Origin: Candidatus Omnitrophota bacterium
Lineage (GTDB): Bacteria; Ratteibacteria; UBA8468; B48-G9; JAFGKM01
DNA: 64,000 bases
Assembly (NCBI GenBank): GCA_023819375.1
Contig: JAMWDI010000001.1
Span: 295,685 to 359,684 of the forward strand
Direction: 5' to 3'
In this document: one piece after another, positions 55,583-64,000 of the stretch
Position numbering within the stretch: position 1 is the stretch's first letter
Layout of the letters: every line of letters begins with the position of its first letter
Program-made: the position numbers and the translations under genes
Notes under the pieces: generated by a model
Told to the model about the DNA's origin: nothing
Seen by the model: the letters and a program-made list of their open reading frames with translations, nothing else
Database searches by the model: none

Positions 55583-55692
55583 AAAAGATGGATAGAAGAG
55601 TTATTTTTGTTAGCCATCCGGTTATACCGGATGATTATATACATTCCTTTTTTCCCATTCACTGGGAAGACCAGTGGATATTATATAGATAA
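55579..55692 (+). CDS. Short ORF coupled to the LacI gene
   Basis: A 37-codon frame (Met-Lys-Lys-Met-Asp-Arg-Arg then [18 protein letters not shown]) starts inside the LacI stop (ATGA). It contains several aromatic residues and an HxxxxDD-like sequence but no known motif. It may be the head of a truncated gene rather than a functional peptide. Low confidence. Confidence 0.3.
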   Translation: MKKMDRRVIFVSHPVIPDDYIHSFFPIHWEDQWILYR

Positions 55693-55712
55693 AAAACATA
55701 TGGAGGTGTAAG

Positions 55713-56438
55713 ATGAGAAAGATAGTAAAAGCAATAAAGACAGGGGGATTTACTTTGATAGAGCTTCTGGTAGTTGTGGCAATCATTGCTATTTTAGCAG
55801 CAATGTTATTACCTGCACTTTCCAGAGCAAGGGAAAAGGCAAGAATGGCAGTATGTATGAATAATCTTAAACAGATTCATCTCGGCGCTATGATGTATGC
55901 ACAGGACTATGAGGAGTGGCTACCTACAATAGAAAATGGTGGTTATCAACGTTTTTTAAACTCTTTTCTCTTCCATTCAGAAAGTGACAATAGGTGGTAT
56001 GGTTATGCAAAGTTATATACGTTAAAATATGTTCCGAAAGGAACTACATTTGTATGCCCTTCTGACCTATGGGAGAAAGCGTATGGTAATGAAATCTCTA
56101 ACCGTATAGAGTCAAACTGGGTAAACTGTGGATGGAAGACACTTAGAAGCACATATATATATGCTCCATATAGTAATGCTACTTTAGTATCTAGTACTAC
56201 TACTTCTCCATATTATAAACTCAGTAAGATTCCACAAACAAATGTTCTGGCATTGGCACGGATATATTTCTATACTCCAAGCCGATGTGAAATCAACCAT
56301 AATGGTATGGTTAATGTCCTTTTTGTCGGTGGAGATGTAAGACCTATTAAAGAGAAATCCATAATAAATTTGAAACCTACTTGGCCTGATGACTGGAACT
56401 GGAAAGGTTTTCTCCAGAATCTTTATAAGTATCAATAA
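55713..56438 (+). CDS. H-X9-DG-type pseudopilin
   Basis: 241 residues. The prepilin site is in [20 protein letters not shown] with Glu at +5, then [20 protein letters not shown]. The C-terminus has the [18 protein letters not shown] motif (His, nine residues, GD in place of DG) of DUF1559-like major pseudopilins common in PVC bacteria. GGAGG precedes the ATG at normal spacing. It is placed between a regulator and a secreted glycoside hydrolase, a pairing also seen in broken form at 46.5-48.2 kb. Confidence 0.85.
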   Translation: MRKIVKAIKTGGFTLIELLVVVAIIAILAAMLLPALSRAREKARMAVCMNNLKQIHLGAMMYAQDYEEWLPTIENGGYQRFLNSFLFHSESDNRWYGYAKLYTLKYVPKGTTFVCPSDLWEKAYGNEISNRIESNWVNCGWKTLRSTYIYAPYSNATLVSSTTTSPYYKLSKIPQTNVLALARIYFYTPSRCEINHNGMVNVLFVGGDVRPIKEKSIINLKPTWPDDWNWKGFLQNLYKYQ

Positions 56439-56461
56439 TTAGTATCTAAAAAAGGGGGGCT

Positions 56462-58399
56462 ATGGACAGAATAATAAAAAAGGGGATATTATGTGGCTTG
56501 AGTTTATTGTTATTGGTCAGTATAAACTCATTTGCCAATTTTAATCTTCCTTCCGGGACTATAATTTACGAAGCGGAGGACTTTGTAGAACATACTGTAG
56601 GCAAAATAAAAGAAGACACAAGTTGTAGTGGAGGAAAGTATATCTCCTGGCCCAAAGAAAACAATTACCTGCACATTTTGAGATTTCCAGCTCCTGAAAA
56701 AAAGGATATAAAATATGCAATATGGATAAGACACAAGGGATGCAGTATATGCCTGAAGGACCATGAAGCAAAAGAAATTACTTGGATATGGTATAGAGAC
56801 CCTGTCTGGAAATGGAATAAGTTTGGAGATTTCAGTTTTTCTCAACTCGGAGAAAGTTTTGTGATTATGACATCCCCTCATTTTGGAGAAGGGGCATTAG
56901 AAGGAGGGATTGACTGTGTAATAGTTTCTCCTTCTTTAGCCTTTACTCCTGAAGGCATATATACAAAACAATCAACGAGTGAGCAGGAAAAAGAAGAAGA
57001 GGTGTTAAAGAAAAACAATATCATAAAACTTGAAATTGACTTTTCTGCTAAAAAAGGAAAGATAAGTCCGTATCTTGCAAGTGCTAATATTAATGGTATT
57101 ACTCAACATCTTATAGATAATAAGGATTGGGATAAAATGATGCAAGAGTTTTTCAAAGACGGATTATTAAGAGCACAAGTTGTAATGTTTAATAAACCTG
57201 ATGGAGATGGAAACTGGTGGAATTTCAAAGAGATAGACAGGTTTATAAAAACAGCGAGAGAAAGATGGGGGGTAAAAAAGATTTTGATTGGGCCATCGTT
57301 GAAAATCCCTGGATGGGATTATAAAAGTAAAATCACAGAAAACCAAATATTAAAATCAAAAGAGGCACTTCAGCAACTTGTCAGAAGATATGGCAGCCCT
57401 GGAAATGTATCTGTAGAATACTGGGAAGCAGCAAATGAATGGTGGGGTGGCTACTGGGAGAAAAATCCAAAGGAGTTTGTGCAGGTATATACATATTTAT
57501 GCAAGGCGATAAAAGAGATAAATCCTGATTTAAAAGTAGGTGGTCCTGTGGATGCCTGGCCTACACTTGGAAGGATTGAAGCACTTTTAAAAAGTTTCCC
57601 TGAACTGGATTTTATTAGCTGGCATTTTTATCCCACAGGATCTGCCGGTCCTAATGAGGGTGTATTTACAGACCTTGCCAGATTACAGGAAAAGATGGAA
57701 ACCGGAACTTCATACAGAGACAATGTACTATCCAGAGCATCACAACTTGCTTCCAATGTGATTGCCTGTCAGAAGATAAGTGAAAAAATACTCGGTAAAA
57801 AAATACCTGTAATTGTCTCGGAATATCATCTTAACTACCATGCATGGGACCCTGTTGACCCTATGATGTGTTCTCCTTTTGCAGGAGTATGGAATGCACT
57901 TGCACTTACCTATCTATGTCAATCTGACTGTTTTTCAGGTATGATACATGATGTTAAGACAGCTGTCTATGGACTGTTTGGTCCGGCAGATGGGTTAAGT
58001 GTACATTTCAGAGTAATCCCTGCTCCTTCAAAAGAGGATGAAAACAAAATATATATAAGACCTATAGGTCATATCCATCATTTCTTTATAAAACATATCG
58101 CAGGGAAAGAAAGGGTATCTGTCTCAAAGAAAGGAGCAAGTTCTAATTTTGAAGTTATAGCAGCAACAGATGGCAATGAGAGGTCAATTGTAATGGTAAA
58201 TTATTCATCTGCTCCAAAAGAAGTAAGAATCAAAATGTCAGATTATCTGCCAAAATTTACATATGAATTTAATTTCCCTGTTAAGTATCTCCACTGTACC
58301 TCTGACAACATATCAAAAGGAGAAGGACTATTTTTTAATACTGATGGTGAAGGAGTTATTATGATGCAACCTTATTCTGTTATGTGTTTATATTTTTAA
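56462..58399 (+). CDS. Secreted clan GH-A-like glycoside hydrolase with N-terminal carbohydrate-binding-like domain
   Basis: 645 residues. A signal peptide spans residues 1-25 (GLSLLLLVSINSFANF). Residues 30-165 form a beta domain (GTIIYEAEDFVEHTVG, WPKENNYLHILRFP) like CBM6/35. The TIM barrel follows: acid/base Glu in VEYWEAANEWWGG, DLKVGGPVDAWP, SWHFYPTGSAGP and the nucleophile candidate Glu in IPVIVSEYHLNYH. A C-terminal beta domain (ERSIVMVNYSSAPKEVRI) ends it. The layout resembles GH39/GH51-like enzymes; the exact family and substrate are not determined. AAAGGGGGG precedes the ATG. Intact within an otherwise decaying island. Confidence 0.75.
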   Translation: MDRIIKKGILCGLSLLLLVSINSFANFNLPSGTIIYEAEDFVEHTVGKIKEDTSCSGGKYISWPKENNYLHILRFPAPEKKDIKYAIWIRHKGCSICLKDHEAKEITWIWYRDPVWKWNKFGDFSFSQLGESFVIMTSPHFGEGALEGGIDCVIVSPSLAFTPEGIYTKQSTSEQEKEEEVLKKNNIIKLEIDFSAKKGKISPYLASANINGITQHLIDNKDWDKMMQEFFKDGLLRAQVVMFNKPDGDGNWWNFKEIDRFIKTARERWGVKKILIGPSLKIPGWDYKSKITENQILKSKEALQQLVRRYGSPGNVSVEYWEAANEWWGGYWEKNPKEFVQVYTYLCKAIKEINPDLKVGGPVDAWPTLGRIEALLKSFPELDFISWHFYPTGSAGPNEGVFTDLARLQEKMETGTSYRDNVLSRASQLASNVIACQKISEKILGKKIPVIVSEYHLNYHAWDPVDPMMCSPFAGVWNALALTYLCQSDCFSGMIHDVKTAVYGLFGPADGLSVHFRVIPAPSKEDENKIYIRPIGHIHHFFIKHIAGKERVSVSKKGASSNFEVIAATDGNERSIVMVNYSSAPKEVRIKMSDYLPKFTYEFNFPVKYLHCTSDNISKGEGLFFNTDGEGVIMMQPYSVMCLYF

Positions 58400-58427
58400 C
58401 AGGGAAAATGATACCTTTTCTTTTTGA

Positions 58428-58449
58428 TAAACAAATAGATTTTTGTTTA
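58428..58449 (+). other. AT-rich inverted repeat after the glycoside hydrolase
   Basis: TAAACAAA and TTTGTTTA are 8-bp arms around a 6-nt loop, 28 nt after the stop. There is no following T run and the stem is weak, so a terminator role is uncertain; TAAACA also resembles a LacI half-site. Confidence 0.25.
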
Positions 58450-58475
58450 CAGGATATAAAGTGATAAAATAAGCG

Positions 58476-59015
58476 ATGAATAGGGTTTTTCAGAAAAAAG
58501 GTACAATAATATGGTTATGGATACAGAGACTATTTACAGGACCGGTTGCTGGTTTTATATGTGGTCTTTTCGGTATGGGTGGTGGCTCTTTGATGGTCCC
58601 TGCCATTGTTTATGTCTTTAACCTTCCGATGAAATAGGCAATAGGAACAAGTTTTTATTTGTAATTATCTTTTCTGACATATCCGCACTTATCAATTATA
58701 TAAAAACATAACAAGATCAGCACAAAAATTTCGTTTTTTATTGTCCCTGCAGGTATTTCAGGCGCACAGGCAAGAGTATTTCTTACAAGCAGCTTTCAGA
58801 TGTTCTATTGCAATATATATTTGTGATAGTTATCGCAGGACTTGGCATTAGAATGTTTTTTTAGAAAGAGAACAGCGATGATACCTGTAAAGAAAATAAC
58901 TTCAATAAAATAAAAACGATTATCATAGGATTTCTCGCTGGTTTCGTATCAGGGTTGTGCGGAGTGGATGGTGCTGTGCTTATTATCTCTCTTCTTTACC
59001 TTTCTCAAATTTATC
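58476..59015 (+). pseudogene. TauE/SafE-type permease remnant
   Basis: From ATG 58476 the frame reads WIQRLFTGPVAGFICGLFGM then GGGSLMVPAIVYVFNLPMK to a TAG at 58636. Later pieces in other frames give FIVPAGISGAQARVFLTSSF and the second half GFLAGFVSGLCGVDGAVLII. The doubled GF-GxGGG/G-L motif is characteristic of sulfite-exporter-type (TSUP) permeases. Several stops and frameshifts destroy it, and a transposase remnant begins at about 59015. Confidence 0.7.
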
Positions 59016-59643
59016 ACAACTTATCAATATCCTTTTTAAATTATCTTTAAATTTCCTGTAATCTTTTTTCCATATTCTTTCTCGCATTCCTTATCAAATG
59101 AATATGACATAACTGATACTCTGCTTTTGGAAATAAACTCCCTACAAAACCAGTCCTCCTTTAATTGCCTCGCCTTAAAATCTTCTACTTTCTCAATTAC
59201 CCTTTCTTTTATCCCCTCTATCTCTGTATCTGTATAAGAATAATTTAATCTCTTTAATGCCCGGCTTATTTGATTTGAAACTTATCCACACTTATTAATA
59301 AAAATAAAAATTCGTCAAAGTCATCTGAAGACCTTTTATATTTTTCTGGAAGTAAACTTGGACTAAAATTGCCATTTCTTGTCCTTGGAACTTCTAATTC
59401 TAAAAGTCTAACTTTGTAAGTAAATTCCTAAAATAATAACTATTCCCTTTATCCCTCTTCTATTTTCTTTAAAAAATCCTCTCTTTCTCTCTCCATTAAA
59501 TAATTTATTAACTCCTCACAAAAATACTTTAATCCTATCTTGTCTTTCTGGCTTATCTTTGGGAAATGTCTTATTTATCACTTTCTCTATTGCTTCTTTC
59601 TTTATCTACTCAAACCTTTCTTCTGTCACTTCTCTTTTCCCAT
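59016..59643 (-). pseudogene. IS256-family (mutator-type) transposase remnant
   Basis: The minus strand from an ATG at 59643 (after a GGAGG site) gives, across frames, KREVTEERFE, IKVFCEELINYLME, VRLLELEVPRTRNGNFSPSL, KRSSDDFDEFL, LNYSYTDTEIEGIKERV and the diagnostic YQLCHIHLIRNARKNMEK. These are N-terminal and central parts of the mutator-type transposase in order, but with stops, frameshifts and a missing middle; the C-terminal third is gone. No inverted repeats were identified. Confidence 0.72.
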
Positions 59644-59696
59644 TTTTTCCTCCTTAATTATAAATCTTACTCTTTTATACACAATATTTTTAATAC

Positions 59697-59910
59697 TTAC
59701 CACTACATTATTGGATAAGAGTAAAAACACCAAAAGATAATGCAGAAGTAGAAAGATTTATAAGAACGATAGAGGAAGAATTTTTAGAATTATGGAATTA
59801 TACAGATGATGTTTAGTTGTTTAATAAAAATTTGGTAGAATACCTGATAGAATATAATTTTAACAGGCACATCAATCACTTGGATACGATACACTAATAA
59901 ATTTTTTAAT
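59697..59910 (+). pseudogene. Integrase-core (rve) transposase 3' remnant
   Basis: The plus strand reads HYWIRVKTPKDNAEVERFIR, TIEEEFLELWNYTDD, a TAG in place of an expected codon, then LFNKNLVEYLIEYNFNR and QSLGYDTLINFL across a frameshift. The pattern PKDNAxVERF...LxYNxxRxHQSLGxxTPxxFL is the C-terminal part of DDE integrase-core transposases of the IS481/IS3 group. Only the last third is left. Confidence 0.75.
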
Positions 59911-60023
59911 GAAAAATTTGAAGGAAAAGTGTTATCCATGTACCTGAATTATACAGAATATTAGTTTCTTTCATCATAGTTTTTTGATAGAGACATAACT
60001 ATTATTGGTTAATATAATAAAGG

Positions 60024-60300
60024 AATTTTTCTTTATTTTTTAGATTTTGACTATTTTGCCATCATAAGCAACTTCTATTTTTTCTTTTCTAAAAATCTCT
60101 TGAAGTTCTGAATATAACAGCCCTCCATTATGGGAAAAGTGTGTTACTATGAATTTAAAATTTTCTTTTAGCAAATTTTCCTCCATAAGTTTTTTCTTAA
60201 CTTTAAAAACACCTTCTATTCCGAGATGTCCTTTCTCATAAGGTAGTTTACCATTTGTGCAGTCCATTATAATAATATCAAACTTGAAATTTTTTAAATA
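60024..60300. repeat. 277-bp direct repeat, right copy
   Basis: Matches 51238-51514 with one mismatch (G at 60139). In this copy the repeat is the 3' third of an intact gene, so it is probably the original location. Confidence 0.95.
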
Positions 60301-60870
60301 TTGCCAAGTCTCTTCTGGATACCAACCAGTATCACATCCAAATAAAATAAACTTATTTTTATAATTAAAAATAAAATTGAAACATTCCTCATCTTCAATT
60401 TCAGTTTTATGATCTGCCAGTATTGGAAATACTACCATTTCGCCTGCTTTAAATTCATTAAAAACTTTAACTTGGTGAAGTTTTATTAAAGTATTATAGT
60501 TGGTTTTTTTTAAAATTAAATCGCTTATTATCTCACATATAGTTTTACTTCCATAAATATTTAAAACTCTTCCTTCTTTCATATGAGCAAATGGCTTAGA
60601 TCTAAAAATAAGTTCTGTCGGTGAAAAATGGTCCCTATGAGAATGAGTAATAAAAAGATGCTCAACTTCTGCAAGATTTATTCCATATTTTAAAACATGA
60701 AGATATGTATCTGGTGGAAAATCAACTTTATATTTTTTATCTATTAATATTGAACTTCTTGTCCTTATATTTTTACCTTTTAATTTTCTTGCTTTTTTAC
60801 AATATTCACATTCACAAAAAATCCCTGGCCAACCTTCCGCTGCACATGTTCCTAAAAAAAGAATTTCCAT
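60040..60870 (-). CDS. Metallo-beta-lactamase-fold hydrolase, PhnP-like
   Basis: 276 residues. EILFLGTCAAEGWPG opens the fold, CECEYCKKA is a PhnP-type zinc-cysteine pair, LFITHSHRDHFSP is the HxHxDH metal motif and FGCDTGWYPEE, IIMDCTNGK and VTHFSHNGG carry the remaining ligands. PhnP hydrolyses cyclic ribose phosphodiesters; no phosphonate genes are here, so the substrate is open. The C-terminal part is the repeated sequence described for 51238 and 60024. It lies 4 nt after the secreted hydrolase-like gene. Confidence 0.85.
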   Translation of the reverse strand: MEILFLGTCAAEGWPGIFCECEYCKKARKLKGKNIRTRSSILIDKKYKVDFPPDTYLHVLKYGINLAEVEHLFITHSHRDHFSPTELIFRSKPFAHMKEGRVLNIYGSKTICEIISDLILKKTNYNTLIKLHQVKVFNEFKAGEMVVFPILADHKTEIEDEECFNFIFNYKNKFILFGCDTGWYPEETWQYLKNFKFDIIIMDCTNGKLPYEKGHLGIEGVFKVKKKLMEENLLKENFKFIVTHFSHNGGLLYSELQEIFRKEKIEVAYDGKIVKI

Positions 60871-60873
60871 TTT

Positions 60874-62538
60874 TTAAAAATTAATAATTTTTGCAAACTC
60901 CTTTAAAAAATCATATTTCTTTTGCCAAGTTGTATACATAAAGCCAATAACATTATTATATTTTTTTGAAAGTTCATACCATTCTTTAACTTTTCCAATA
61001 TCTGCATCGTAATAACACGCTATAACTACTTTAAAATTTTCTTTCAAAAAGAACTCCAAACTCTTCTCTCTTGGCTCACTTCCCCAAACAACCATAATTA
61101 AATCTTTAGATATATAATTCCAAGAACCTGTAAGATCCCCTCTCACAAGATAATAGTTATTTTTAGCATTATGATTTGGATCAAACATATCAGACCAGAT
61201 ATAAATTTCAGTCTCAGGATTAAACTTGCGTATAATTCTAACTTCTCTCGTAACACATTCTCCAAGAAGTTCTGCAATATCTTTTCCTTTACATGCTTCA
61301 CAAGTCCCTCCCATTCTCACTTCATCCATACTTAATAAAACTTTCTTATATCTTAATGTTTCCCATAATAATTTGGCTTCATGCTCAAAAATTTCATAAA
61401 CCTCCTCTTCTCCCATACAAACAACAACTTGACTATCGTAAATCAACATAGGATGATACCAACTAACTTTTAACCTCTCTCCATCTTTTATTTTAGTTTC
61501 TTTTTTTAATCTTATTTTTAAATATGGCCTATCAAAATTTGTCCATAAGTTAAAATTGGGATCAATTAAAGGTTCATAATCAATCCCTTCTTCATAAATT
61601 TTCCCAGTATCTTCACTTTTTACAATAATTGGTGTTCCTTTCCTCCTTAAAACATTTATAGGACCTATCTCTTCAATACTCCAATCGTCTAACCAAAATT
61701 TTCCTCCTTTTGCTTCCCAGACACCTGCATAAAGACGTATTTTTTCATATTCCATACTATTAAAAATCATCGTCAATTTTCTCCAATCAGTTGTTTGTGG
61801 AATATTAAAAGTTCTTGGTGATAATTCTTTATTACCAGGTACTCCAAGAACAACAATTCTAAAAGAACTTGCAGGTGTTAAATTTTCAGTTTTAATCCAT
61901 AAATTTACACGATAACATCTATATGGCTTCACTAAAATTTCTTGCATTATTCTTCCATGTCCATAGGGATTTAAATTAAAATTTTCAAATCTTATAGAAC
62001 TCCTTCCACTTTTCTTAATTTCTGTATCTACAAAACTAATTTTTCCTGGTTCATCATGAAATACAAAATTTTTAAATTTATTTCCTTCAAATTCCTCAAA
62101 ATCTCCATTTTTAACTTTGACATCTAAATCTGGAGTAAAAATTGCTTCCTTATCTTTAACAATAAAAAGAGCATCCTTTACTGGAAGACCTTCAGCAAGA
62201 TATTTATTATGAGCAAGAATCCCTCCTCCATAGCCAATTGAAAAAATAGAAGGTATGATTTCTATATTTAAATTATCACAGAATTCCTTGATTTTTTTAA
62301 GATTGCTAAAATATTTTTCATCCTTTTTACATAAACTATCAAGACCTGCAGAAAGAATTATCCCATTATAATTATTTTGATAAGCAGTTTCTACAATTTC
62401 TAATATTTTTTGAAAATCAACATCTTTTCTTAAATCAAACCCAAATACCCAAACAAATTTATACTTCAAATTTTTTCCATAACAAAAAATTATTAGAAAA
62501 AATAAAAAACATAAAATTTTGTCAATATATGTTTTCAT
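60874..62538 (-). CDS. Secreted TIM-barrel-like protein with an internal carbohydrate-binding-like domain
   Basis: I take the ATG at 62538 (MKTYIDKILCFLFFLIIFCY), not the upstream TTG, because it follows the preceding stop at 4 nt and starts a clean signal peptide. Residues about 25-120 look like the first strands of a TIM barrel (YNGIILSAGLDSL, IEIIPSIFSIGYGGG). Residues about 145-285 are a beta domain like CBM4/9 (VKNGDFEEFEGN, RSSIRFENFN, WLDDWSIEEIGP). The barrel resumes with LLSMDEVRMGGTCEACKGKD and IYIWSDMFDPNHN. Family not recognised; a glycosidase is inferred. Confidence 0.6.
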   Translation of the reverse strand: MKTYIDKILCFLFFLIIFCYGKNLKYKFVWVFGFDLRKDVDFQKILEIVETAYQNNYNGIILSAGLDSLCKKDEKYFSNLKKIKEFCDNLNIEIIPSIFSIGYGGGILAHNKYLAEGLPVKDALFIVKDKEAIFTPDLDVKVKNGDFEEFEGNKFKNFVFHDEPGKISFVDTEIKKSGRSSIRFENFNLNPYGHGRIMQEILVKPYRCYRVNLWIKTENLTPASSFRIVVLGVPGNKELSPRTFNIPQTTDWRKLTMIFNSMEYEKIRLYAGVWEAKGGKFWLDDWSIEEIGPINVLRRKGTPIIVKSEDTGKIYEEGIDYEPLIDPNFNLWTNFDRPYLKIRLKKETKIKDGERLKVSWYHPMLIYDSQVVVCMGEEEVYEIFEHEAKLLWETLRYKKVLLSMDEVRMGGTCEACKGKDIAELLGECVTREVRIIRKFNPETEIYIWSDMFDPNHNAKNNYYLVRGDLTGSWNYISKDLIMVVWGSEPREKSLEFFLKENFKVVIACYYDADIGKVKEWYELSKKYNNVIGFMYTTWQKKYDFLKEFAKIINF

Positions 62539-62542
62539 TTTA

Positions 62543-64000
62543 TTACTCAATTATACATATCTCATTCCAATCATTTAATTTTACGTCTATTTCCCAGATT
62601 TTTTCTTTTTTCTCAACTCTAAAATTATGCTCTTTTTCTCTGCCTTTTAAATCAAATAAATATACCTTTGGCTCTTTATTAAATTTGAAAACTTTTGAAA
62701 CACAACTTATTATCCTTTCTTTCCCTATTATATATCCTTCATTTATTTCTTCTATTGTTATTGGAAACATATGATTTATCGGCCCATATTCTCCTGCTCC
62801 TTCTCCTTCTTTTGGAATAACTGAAGCATAATAATAGTAAAGTAGCCCATTCCTTAAAGCAGTTATCACTGATTTCATTATTACTTCTGCAAATCTTTTT
62901 TTTCCTTCCTCTCCTAATCTTGTTGGTCTTATTCCAAGTATAATCGGTGTTGATAGATGTCCTTTCGCACAATAAATCAAAGTTGGTGGTTTTTTATCTA
63001 TAAAAGTTAAAGGATTTACAGGATCGTTTTCAAATTCTGCAAACCTGAATATATTTGGAAACACTTGTTCTTCTTTAATCCCTGGAAAACTATTTATTAC
63101 TGCTATTTTTCCTTTTTTTATTATATACTCAAGTATCTCTTTTCTCGCTTCTTTCCCTACTAACCCACAATCAGTGTACTTCCTTTTTATCTTCCCTGTC
63201 TTCTCATCTATATCAACTGTATACCCATCCCATTTCTCATAAGTATGTCTATCTGGTCTTCCTATGCTCCCCCAAGTTAATGTAAACTGATCTATATATA
63301 CACCATCCAGTCCTACTTCATCTGTAAGAAAATCTATCTGTTTTAAAAAATGTTTATATCTATAATTCCCTTTTTCAAGATATACAAGTAAATTTAAAAA
63401 ATTGGGATTTTCTGAATAATATGTGTCAACTATCACTCTCCCATCCTCTGTCTGTAAAACTGAATCAACCCATTCACCAATCCCTTCTTTTAACACCTCA
63501 CTTTCTTTTTTATTGAGAATATAACCATATGTTCCTTTCCTTTGGGAAGAACCACCTGGTAAAATTTCTCCATTTTTAATATCTCTTTTATCTATTGCAA
63601 TTAAATTTGTTTCTATTTTTCCAAGTATTTTCGCAGATGGATCTTTCTTCCTTATTTCTTCTATAATTGGCTTCATTACCTCTTTATATTCCTCTCTTGT
63701 ATAAATCTTCCCTGTTTTTGGATTTATAGAATAATAATCAAGCCATGGACCAGGAACATATATTTTTATTTTTCTTCCAGGTATTATTTCACCAGAAAAA
63801 GCAAATGGCCCTTCTATTTTTGTATTAACCTTCCAGTCATTTCTTACTTTGTTTATAAATGTAAAATAATTTTTCTCTTTTGAGGGATATATAGAAAATT
63901 CAAATTTATAACTTTTATTTTTATCAAGCCCAAAATGTTTTATTGTATAATTCAATGTATTTGCCTTTTTGGTTATTTCCCCTTGAACTCTTAAAATGTC
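62543..64000 (-). CDS. Large putative glycoside hydrolase-like protein, 5' end outside window
   Basis: The frame is open to the right edge (486 codons visible), so the true start lies outside. The visible part has beta-strand-rich sequence to about residue 80, then barrel-like segments with acidic residues: LNLLVYLEKGNYRY, VGLDGVYIDQFTLTWGSIGR, IAVINSFPGIKEE and PTLIYCAKGHLSTPIILGIR. The YIDQF and similar segments resemble clan GH-D or GH101-like barrels, but I cannot name the family. It shares strand and near-contiguous spacing with the next hydrolase, suggesting one polysaccharide-degrading unit. Confidence 0.6.
   Translation of the reverse strand, partial: DILRVQGEITKKANTLNYTIKHFGLDKNKSYKFEFSIYPSKEKNYFTFINKVRNDWKVNTKIEGPFAFSGEIIPGRKIKIYVPGPWLDYYSINPKTGKIYTREEYKEVMKPIIEEIRKKDPSAKILGKIETNLIAIDKRDIKNGEILPGGSSQRKGTYGYILNKKESEVLKEGIGEWVDSVLQTEDGRVIVDTYYSENPNFLNLLVYLEKGNYRYKHFLKQIDFLTDEVGLDGVYIDQFTLTWGSIGRPDRHTYEKWDGYTVDIDEKTGKIKRKYTDCGLVGKEARKEILEYIIKKGKIAVINSFPGIKEEQVFPNIFRFAEFENDPVNPLTFIDKKPPTLIYCAKGHLSTPIILGIRPTRLGEEGKKRFAEVIMKSVITALRNGLLYYYYASVIPKEGEGAGEYGPINHMFPITIEEINEGYIIGKERIISCVSKVFKFNKEPKVYLFDLKGREKEHNFRVEKKEKIWEIDVKLNDWNEICIIE

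Noticed and set aside
58428-58449. Rho-independent terminator after the glycoside hydrolase
   Set aside because: The stem is A/T only and no T tract follows; kept only as an inverted repeat.
51238-60300. Reading the 277-bp repeat as a transposon target-site duplication
   Set aside because: Known target duplications are a few to a few dozen bases; 277 bp is far too long.
1-64000. CRISPR array, rRNA or riboswitch
   Set aside because: No regularly spaced repeats, rRNA segments or recognisable aptamer cores were found on either strand by eye.

Overview
The window comes from an AT-rich, gene-dense, lipid A-bearing (diderm) bacterium. The evidence is lpxB beside an MsbA-like exporter, a V/A-type rotary ATPase in place of an F-type, a tmRNA/SmpB pair, and several type II pseudopilins with the [19 protein letters not shown] leader. 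It also has many orphan carbohydrate genes (GH172/DUF2961, sugar-phosphate isomerases, uroporphyrinogen-decarboxylase-like and PHP proteins). This mix suggests an uncultivated lineage near the PVC/Omnitrophota-type groups, but no rRNA or universal marker is present to prove it.

1-14 kb is one long minus-strand run: radical SAM protein, ABC1/UbiB-like kinase, smpB, tmRNA, cell-wall amidase, queD, a doubled purS, purL, purQ, argB, argD, argF, an M24 peptidase and an exported repeat protein cut by the window edge. 14-26 kb is plus strand: a small sugar-type cluster (HxlB-like isomerase, unknown 566-residue protein, PHP, Gfo/Idh/MocA oxidoreductase), then etfB, ferredoxin-fused etfA, ATPase subunits K and E, a family-4 uracil-DNA glycosylase and subunit C in near-contiguous order, then a GH172, amidohydrolase and UroD-like trio. 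26-39 kb holds tilS, a pseudopilin, an IMPase, a soluble histidine kinase, a second UroD/isomerase pair, lpxB plus exporter, marC, and ATPase subunits A and F beside tRNA-Pro. 39.9-46.5 kb pairs an ABC importer with a FAD oxidoreductase and two tandem glycerophosphodiester phosphodiesterases.

46.5-51.2 kb is a LacI-led sugar cluster (isomerase, dehydrogenase) with two broken genes: a secreted hydrolase-like gene with one in-frame amber codon, and a pseudopilin with a frameshift and no visible start codon. 51.24-60.30 kb is the most unusual part. A 277-bp direct repeat (one synonymous mismatch) brackets about 8.5 kb of visibly less AT-rich DNA. This holds remnants of a glycerol-1-phosphate dehydrogenase, a melibiase-like hydrolase, a TauE/SafE permease and two transposases around an intact core of a LacI regulator, a 37-codon ORF, a pseudopilin and a secreted glycoside hydrolase. 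The core regulator has a tandemly duplicated promoter-operator. The repeat is the 3' end of the metallo-beta-lactamase-fold gene that resumes intact at 60 kb. The window ends in two secreted or large hydrolase-like genes, the last cut by the edge.

Genome style: all four intact convergent pairs end within 7 nt of each other or overlap. Several promoters have TATAAT/TAAAAT boxes so close to the ATG that the mRNA should be leaderless or nearly so, while other genes carry strong AGGAGG sites.
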